From Butyrivibrio fibrisolvens (GTDB taxonomy: Bacteria > Bacillota > Clostridia > Lachnospirales > Lachnospiraceae), in assembly GCF_037113525.1 (NCBI RefSeq), contig NZ_CP146963.1:4607139-4671138 (forward strand): a stretch of DNA of 64,000 nt, read 5' to 3'. The position numbers were made by a program, and so were the translations under genes. The notes below the pieces were generated by a model. The model had not been told where the DNA came from. It worked only from the letters and a program-made list of their open reading frames with translations, and did not search any database. This document shows positions 60,075 to 64,000 of this stretch, in pieces (position 1 is the stretch's first letter; every line of letters begins with the position of its first letter).

Positions 60075-60236
60075 AATAACCTCATGTCGCGAGTGAAACG
60101 AGTGACTAATGGTTGAAGTGGTGGAGTTCTCTACACCACTTTTGAGAGTTTGAAAATTTAATTTTCAAACTCATAACCTCATGTCGCGAGTGAAACGAGT
60201 GACTAATGAGTTTGAAAATATTATTTTCAAACTCAT
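60073..60236 (-). repeat. Family C repeats, copies 3 and 4 in tandem
   Basis: Copy 3 (about 60076-60175) reads AACCTCATGTCGCGAGTGAA, then ACGAGTGACTAATGGTTG, and ends with GTTTGAAAATTTAATTTTCAAAC (stem) and CTCAT. Copy 4 (60175-60236) repeats the same head and ends in GAGTTTGAAAATA-TTATTTTCAAACTC. The head of copy 3 gives mnmE its Shine-Dalgarno on the minus strand. Tandem growth at AACCTCATG junctions is visible. Together they fill most of the mnmE-jag gap. Confidence 0.75.
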
Positions 60237-60239
60237 AAA

Positions 60240-60267
60240 ATACACCCCACTAAAAAGCGGGGTGTAT
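60240..60267 (-). terminator. Terminator after jag
   Basis: ATACACCCC pairs with GGGGTGTAT around 10 nt, followed by AT-rich sequence on the minus strand. It separates jag from the mnmE transcript. Confidence 0.75.
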
Positions 60268-60312
60268 AGTAAAATCTTACTCTTCACCTCTACCTATAAT
60301 AGAGGCCGAATA

Positions 60313-61095
60313 TTATTTCTTAAGTGTAACAACAACCCTGCGATATGGTTCCTCGCCTTCTGAATGAGTTGTAACATATCGGTCATTCTGAAGTGCTGAG
60401 TGAATGATTCTTCTTTCGTAAGGGTTCATTGGCTCAAGAGATACGTTTCTTCTGGTCTTTCTAACCTTATAAGCGATATTCTTGGCAAGGTTCTCAAGTG
60501 TAGCCTTGCGACGCTGACGATAATTCTCAGTGTCAACCTTTACATGGATGTAATCTTCCTGGTTACGGTTAACTACAAGTGATACCAGGTACTGGAGGGA
60601 ATCAAGTGTCTGACCTCTCTTACCGATAAGAACACCCATATCTGCGCCCTTAAGATCTATATTAAGAACGATATTTTCTTTATCAAAAGTAATATCAAGT
60701 TCTACAGGCATTTCCATTGCCTTAAATACGTCATCAAGGAATACTCTTGCAGCAGATACAATAGCTTCTTCGTCAAAAGATGCAGGAGCTTTGTCTTCGC
60801 TTACTGTTTCATTTGAAACTTCGCTTTCTTTATTTTCAAGAGTTTCTTCATTAACTGCTACCGGTTCTGAAGGAGCAGAAACTTCTTTTTCTTCAAAAGA
60901 GTTTTCGGCTTTAACTTCCTCTTCCTTAATACGAGCTTTGATAATAGCAGGTTTGATTCCCATTCCGAGGAAACCTGTAGATCCTTCGCTGACTACCTGA
61001 TAATCAAGGCGGTCAGATGTAACTGATAACTGCGCACAAGCTTCTGTTATTGCCTCGGAAACTGTTTTTGCAGCATATTCTTTATATTCACTCAT
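60313..61095 (-). CDS. jag: Jag/KhpB RNA-binding protein
   Basis: The 260-residue protein has a Jag_N domain (YAAKTVSEAITEACAQLSVT), an acidic Glu/Ser/Val-rich linker (about 70-115), a KH domain with GVLIGKRGQTLDSLQYLVSL and an R3H domain (LEPMNPYERRIIHSALQ). KhpB/EloR binds RNA with KhpA and affects cell elongation in Firmicutes. It is in the usual position after yidC (28-nt gap). Confidence 0.94.
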   Translation of the reverse strand: MSEYKEYAAKTVSEAITEACAQLSVTSDRLDYQVVSEGSTGFLGMGIKPAIIKARIKEEEVKAENSFEEKEVSAPSEPVAVNEETLENKESEVSNETVSEDKAPASFDEEAIVSAARVFLDDVFKAMEMPVELDITFDKENIVLNIDLKGADMGVLIGKRGQTLDSLQYLVSLVVNRNQEDYIHVKVDTENYRQRRKATLENLAKNIAYKVRKTRRNVSLEPMNPYERRIIHSALQNDRYVTTHSEGEEPYRRVVVTLKK

Positions 61096-61123
61096 CTTTA
61101 GTCTCCTAGTTTACATATATCAA

Positions 61124-62467
61124 TTAGTGAGTTCTATCGTATTCTTTTACCATATTGGCAGCATTTAAAAGTGAATCTTTGCGTGCCTTTCCAGAATCGT
61201 ATAAAGCTCCTACTTCTTCAAGTCTTCTTGTACGATCATCTTCAGAAACAGAGCTTGTAGTAACCTCTTCTGTAAGAGAAGTAAGGTTTCTGTTAGAGAA
61301 GTTAGCGTAGTTAGTAAGGCCTGGTGTAAGGTCTTTTCTCTTCTCAAGCTTCTTCTGATACTTAGCCTGGTTCTCTTCGATCATTGCATCGATGTCGATC
61401 TTGTCGATACGGTGATTAACGATGATAGCAAGTATTGTACGGATAACAGCAGCTGCGATCCAGTAGATACCCATACCTGCAGGAAGTGTGAAACAGATCC
61501 ATGCTGAGAAAATAGGCATTACTACGTTCATAGTTTTCATGGAATTCTGCATCTGAGCTGCAGGATCGTTAGGATCAAGCTTCTGGCCTGACTGAGTCAT
61601 TGAAGTTGTAAGCTTAACTGACAGATACTGTGTCAGGAAAGCAAGTACAGGAACGATAACAGCAAGGATGATAGCAAGAACTACGCCTGCTGAAAATCCT
61701 GCTGAATGGAACTTATCAATTGCCTCAGAGAACATGAACTGAGGAGAGTTGGAAATTGTAAGTCCAAGGAAGCTGTTCATTGTCTCAACATTAGAAGATG
61801 TTGTGTTAATTGTATCAACAAGTTCTGTGTTGCCTGTTGAGGATGCCCAGTTAGAAAGATCTTCCCAGTTAGCTGTAGAGAATTTGTTAAGGAGCTGAGC
61901 ATAATAGTCGCTTGATGCTCCGTTTTCAGTCATCTCTTTAACGATAGCTGAAGCACTTGCAGAACCTGAAAGAAGCTCTGTTACCTTCTCGGAAGCAGAA
62001 TTGCCAAGTCCGACAAGAGCATTACCAAGGTTTGCAAATACATCGTTTACAGCAGGAACGTATTTAGGAATGTTATAGATAACACGATACAGAGGAAGAA
62101 GGATAACCATCTGAAGAACCATCTGTACACAGCTACCTGACATTGATACGCCATACTTACCGTATACAGCCTGAATCTCCTGATTCATAGCCATCTGTGA
62201 ATCTGTATCTTTTTTGCCCTTATACTTATCCTGAATAGCCTTGATCTCAGGCTGCATCTTAGCCTGTAGTTTACTGAATTTCTGCTGTCTATATGTAAGA
62301 GGCAGCATAGCTACATAGATAATAAGTGTGAAAAGAATAATGGCAATACCAATATTGCCGACAGCAACGCTTCCGTCACCGTTTGTAAATAACCCTGCAA
62401 TTCCGGCAAGAACGACATAAATAGCGTTCATGATATAACCGAGAATTACTGCAATCCAATTGAACAT
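61124..62467 (-). CDS. yidC: Membrane protein insertase YidC
   Basis: The protein has the YidC/Oxa1 core: helices at about 10-28, 36-58, 110-128, 268-295 and 325-355, a cytosolic hairpin with YRQQKFSKLQAKMQPEIKAI, and LPAGMGIYW in the last part. At 447 residues it is far longer than Bacillus SpoIIIJ because of a roughly 130-residue loop (about 140-265, rich in Ser, Asn and Thr) and a charged tail. It begins with a membrane helix and has no lipoprotein Cys. It inserts membrane proteins with or without Sec. Confidence 0.93.
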   Translation of the reverse strand: MFNWIAVILGYIMNAIYVVLAGIAGLFTNGDGSVAVGNIGIAIILFTLIIYVAMLPLTYRQQKFSKLQAKMQPEIKAIQDKYKGKKDTDSQMAMNQEIQAVYGKYGVSMSGSCVQMVLQMVILLPLYRVIYNIPKYVPAVNDVFANLGNALVGLGNSASEKVTELLSGSASASAIVKEMTENGASSDYYAQLLNKFSTANWEDLSNWASSTGNTELVDTINTTSSNVETMNSFLGLTISNSPQFMFSEAIDKFHSAGFSAGVVLAIILAVIVPVLAFLTQYLSVKLTTSMTQSGQKLDPNDPAAQMQNSMKTMNVVMPIFSAWICFTLPAGMGIYWIAAAVIRTILAIIVNHRIDKIDIDAMIEENQAKYQKKLEKRKDLTPGLTNYANFSNRNLTSLTEEVTTSSVSEDDRTRRLEEVGALYDSGKARKDSLLNAANMVKEYDRTH

Positions 62468-62488
62468 TTAAGCAGTCCTCCGCTCTTT

Positions 62489-62698
62489 TCAGGGGACCGG
62501 ATCATACCCGCCGCTTGAAAACGGATTGCATCTTAGTATTCTCCATAAAGAAAGCAATCCTCCCTTAAAAGCGCCGTATTTAGTAACCGCCTCAAGAGCA
62601 TATTCTGAGCATGTCGGAATATATGGACATTTAGTGCTCTTAAAAGGCGAGATATATTTCCGGTAAAACCTGATAAGAATAATAAATAGTTTTTTCAT
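62489..62698 (-). CDS. yidD: Membrane protein insertion efficiency factor YidD
   Basis: The 69-residue protein has the YidD pattern IRFYRKYISPFKSTKCPYIP followed by TCSEYALEAV and RCNPFSSGGYDPVP. It associates with membrane insertion and lies before yidC as usual. ATG 62698 has AGGAGG 5 bases upstream; GTG 62704 overlaps that site. It is separated from rnpA by 190 nt, where other genomes often overlap the two. Confidence 0.94.
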   Translation of the reverse strand: MKKLFIILIRFYRKYISPFKSTKCPYIPTCSEYALEAVTKYGAFKGGLLSLWRILRCNPFSSGGYDPVP

Positions 62699-62888
62699 GT
62701 GCACCTCCTGAAAGAAAAAAGGAATGCCACATAATTTCTAAGTTACATGCAGTTTTGGTACATAATCTGATAAGTAATATCTTCTATTAATATAAAGAGA
62801 ATTAAGGAGAGTGTACGAAATTGCGTACAAAAGTTTCAAACTTCTCCATGTTCCATAATATTCTATAGAATATATCTGCATTAACCGA
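62699..62888. other. rnpA-yidD gap
   Basis: The gap is AT-rich. The one clear feature is TGTACG-AAATTG-CGTACA at 62812-62829, a small hairpin or palindromic site. No gene is seen. Confidence 0.4.
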
Positions 62889-63230
62889 TCAGACCTGCTC
62901 ACTATTTTGCATTAAGTGAGCTCTTGCCATCAGCTTAAGAAAAGAATCCTCAAGCGTGTGATAATCAGCATCTTTACTTGCTGATCTGGCAACGACTACG
63001 ATGTTTAAACCACTATTAAACATCTGTTCATGTAGCCTCACGATCTCACGGATCAGTCTTGCAAAATGATGTCTTACAACACTGTTTCCGATCTTTTTAG
63101 AACAGGAAATACCAAGATAGCTATCCTGCGTCTTATTTTCCCACACATACAGGACCAGATACCTATCTGCTATTGATCTTCCATTGTTATATACGTTTTT
63201 AAATTCGTGTGATTTTCTAAGTGATTTCAT
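62889..63230 (-). CDS. rnpA: Ribonuclease P protein component
   Basis: The 113-residue basic protein has SLRKSHEFKNVYNNGRSIAD, then LGISCSKKIGNSVVRHHFAR and LIREIVRL. This is the RNase P protein fold, which binds the catalytic RNA and pre-tRNA leader. The RNR motif is degenerate here (VRHHFARLIRE instead of VxRNRxKRLIRE). It follows rpmH, as in nearly all bacteria. Confidence 0.94.
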   Translation of the reverse strand: MKSLRKSHEFKNVYNNGRSIADRYLVLYVWENKTQDSYLGISCSKKIGNSVVRHHFARLIREIVRLHEQMFNSGLNIVVVARSASKDADYHTLEDSFLKLMARAHLMQNSEQV

Positions 63231-63242
63231 GTAATTAAAAAA

Positions 63243-63272
63243 TAAGGCTACATTTAAATTAAATGCAGCCTT
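63243..63272 (-). promoter_or_regulatory. Hairpin between rpmH and rnpA
   Basis: AAGGCTACATTTAA pairs with TTAAATGCAGCCTT with one mismatch. It lies between the rpmH stop and the rnpA start and could attenuate transcription so that rpmH is made in excess of rnpA. Confidence 0.6.
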
Positions 63273-63286
63273 TACGTCAAGTATCC

Positions 63287-63424
63287 TTAAGCGGATAATC
63301 TCTTTCTACCTTTAAGTCTTCTGGCAGCCAGCACTTTTCTTCCACCTGGAGTACTCATTCTAGCTCTGAAACCGTGAACTCTCTTACGCTGAAGCTTATG
63401 CGGCTGAAATGTCATCTTTGCCAT
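63287..63424 (-). CDS. rpmH: 50S ribosomal protein L34
   Basis: This 45-codon gene reads MAKMTFQPHKLQRKRVHGFR, then ARMSTPGGRKVLAARRLKGR and KRLSA. That is L34 with a 3-residue N-terminal extension (MAK) before the usual MTFQP. AAGGAGGT lies 9 bases upstream of ATG 63424; ATG 63415 is the alternative start. It is the first gene left of the origin, as usual. Confidence 0.97.
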   Translation of the reverse strand: MAKMTFQPHKLQRKRVHGFRARMSTPGGRKVLAARRLKGRKRLSA

Positions 63425-63572
63425 GTCTTGTAACACCTCCTTTACCAAAATAATACAAGTGCGAAATCCTAAACAAACGGGATTTCGACTCGGGAAATAA
63501 AATCCGTTTCCCTGACAGGAAAACAGATTTTGATAGGTCTGTAATTATTCCTGTGTGGAAAAAATCGTTCTA

Positions 63573-63601
63573 ATTATATATAAAAACATCTTTTTCGTCA
63601 A
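63573..63601 (-). promoter_or_regulatory. rpmH promoter
   Basis: TTGACG (63596-63601) and TATAAT (63573-63578) are 17 bp apart on the minus strand. The resulting leader is about 145 nt. Confidence 0.85.
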
Positions 63602-63639
63602 GTATGATTAAACGGAAAAATGTCCGTATATTATGGAAT

Positions 63640-64000
63640 GAAAAATTATTAAAAAAGTTATCCACAAAATAATTATCAATATCTTGTATATAAAATATTT
63701 ATCCACAACCAAATATGGAAATTGTGGATAACCTGTGTTTTATTTGGTTTTTCTCATAAAAATCCACAAATTGTGGAAAAAATGTGGATAAAGTACTTTT
63801 ATGAGATACTAAAAAGAGCTGATTTGAGTTTTTATCCACCTTTTTATGGTTGATTTTGTTCGTAACGACCTTAGTGTATAACTTTTTTAGAAATTTTTTT
63901 CATGATTTTTCAAAAAAGTTATCCACAATCCCGCCAAATTGATGTTTTGTATTTTTTACGATAAAATTAATTTATTCTTACTACATTAATGGGGGAATCT
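63640..64000. other. oriC: Chromosomal origin oriC with DnaA boxes
   Basis: Perfect DnaA boxes TTATCCACA are at 63658-63666, 63699-63707 and 63919-63927 and, inverted (TGTGGATAA), at 63723-63731 and 63783-63791. Weaker ones are TTATCCACC at 63832-63840, and AATCCACA and TTGTGGAAA near 63761-63779. The region is very AT-rich. It lies between rpmH and the expected dnaA, which should start just past the window. This is the standard Firmicutes origin layout. Confidence 0.93.

Overview
The window is a low-GC Firmicutes chromosome segment. Gene content and order (fabK-type fatty acid synthesis, DUF3881 next to serS, DUF4446 next to parB, WG-repeat and HTH/AAA-ATPase proteins) suggest Lachnospiraceae, probably Butyrivibrio or Pseudobutyrivibrio; this is inference from gene content, not a database match. 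The right edge is the chromosomal replication origin: rpmH, rnpA, yidD, yidC, jag, mnmE, mnmG, rsmG, parA and parB run leftward from a field of DnaA boxes, and dnaA should begin just past position 64000.

Layout. 1-2300: a plasmid-type Rep_3 replication initiator (running off the left edge) with its promoter and a large iteron array phased at about 22 and 32 bp. 2453-3867: ylmH and a small unrecognised operon. 4227-13171: a fatty-acid synthesis cluster, acpP-accD-accA-fabH-fabK-fabD-fabG-fabF-fabZ, followed by a MarR regulator that may be FabT-like; accB and accC are missing. 13175-37456: an accessory zone holding a TerB-N/TerB-C protein, a BrxD-like ATPase and an Lhr-like helicase (a defence-like trio that is usually close together, here scattered over 24 kb), two ATPases of the AAA plus PD-(D/E)XK kind with palindromic promoters, a ParB-HAD fusion with a HAD partner, a MATE-RsbW fusion, CapA, DUF3160, WG-repeat, metallopeptidase and a pair of tandem paralogous surface proteins. 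37610-55452: leuS, a fused 1476-residue double ABC exporter, a PIN-PhoH protein, a zinc-ribbon membrane protein, a LytTR protein, tRNA-Arg(CCT), DUF3881, serS, DUF4446, parB and parA. 55453-64000: parS sites, the rsmG-to-rpmH block and oriC.

Main novelty. The Rep_3 initiator lies about 63 kb from oriC, and copies of its iteron also occur away from it: an inverted plus two direct copies upstream of the phoH promoter (47726-47792), and an inverted pair plus a tandem pair interleaved with the chromosomal parS sites between parA and rsmG (55553-55833). This suggests either a former fused replicon or a plasmid-type initiator wired into chromosome replication or segregation. In addition there are two families of 165-225-nt intergenic hairpins with conserved cores and covarying arms (family A at 3946 and 45797; family B at 11740 and 28715), and a roughly 100-bp repeat that supplies the Shine-Dalgarno sequence of the genes it precedes (28482, 38014, 60073).

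All function calls were made by reading the sequence; no searches were run.
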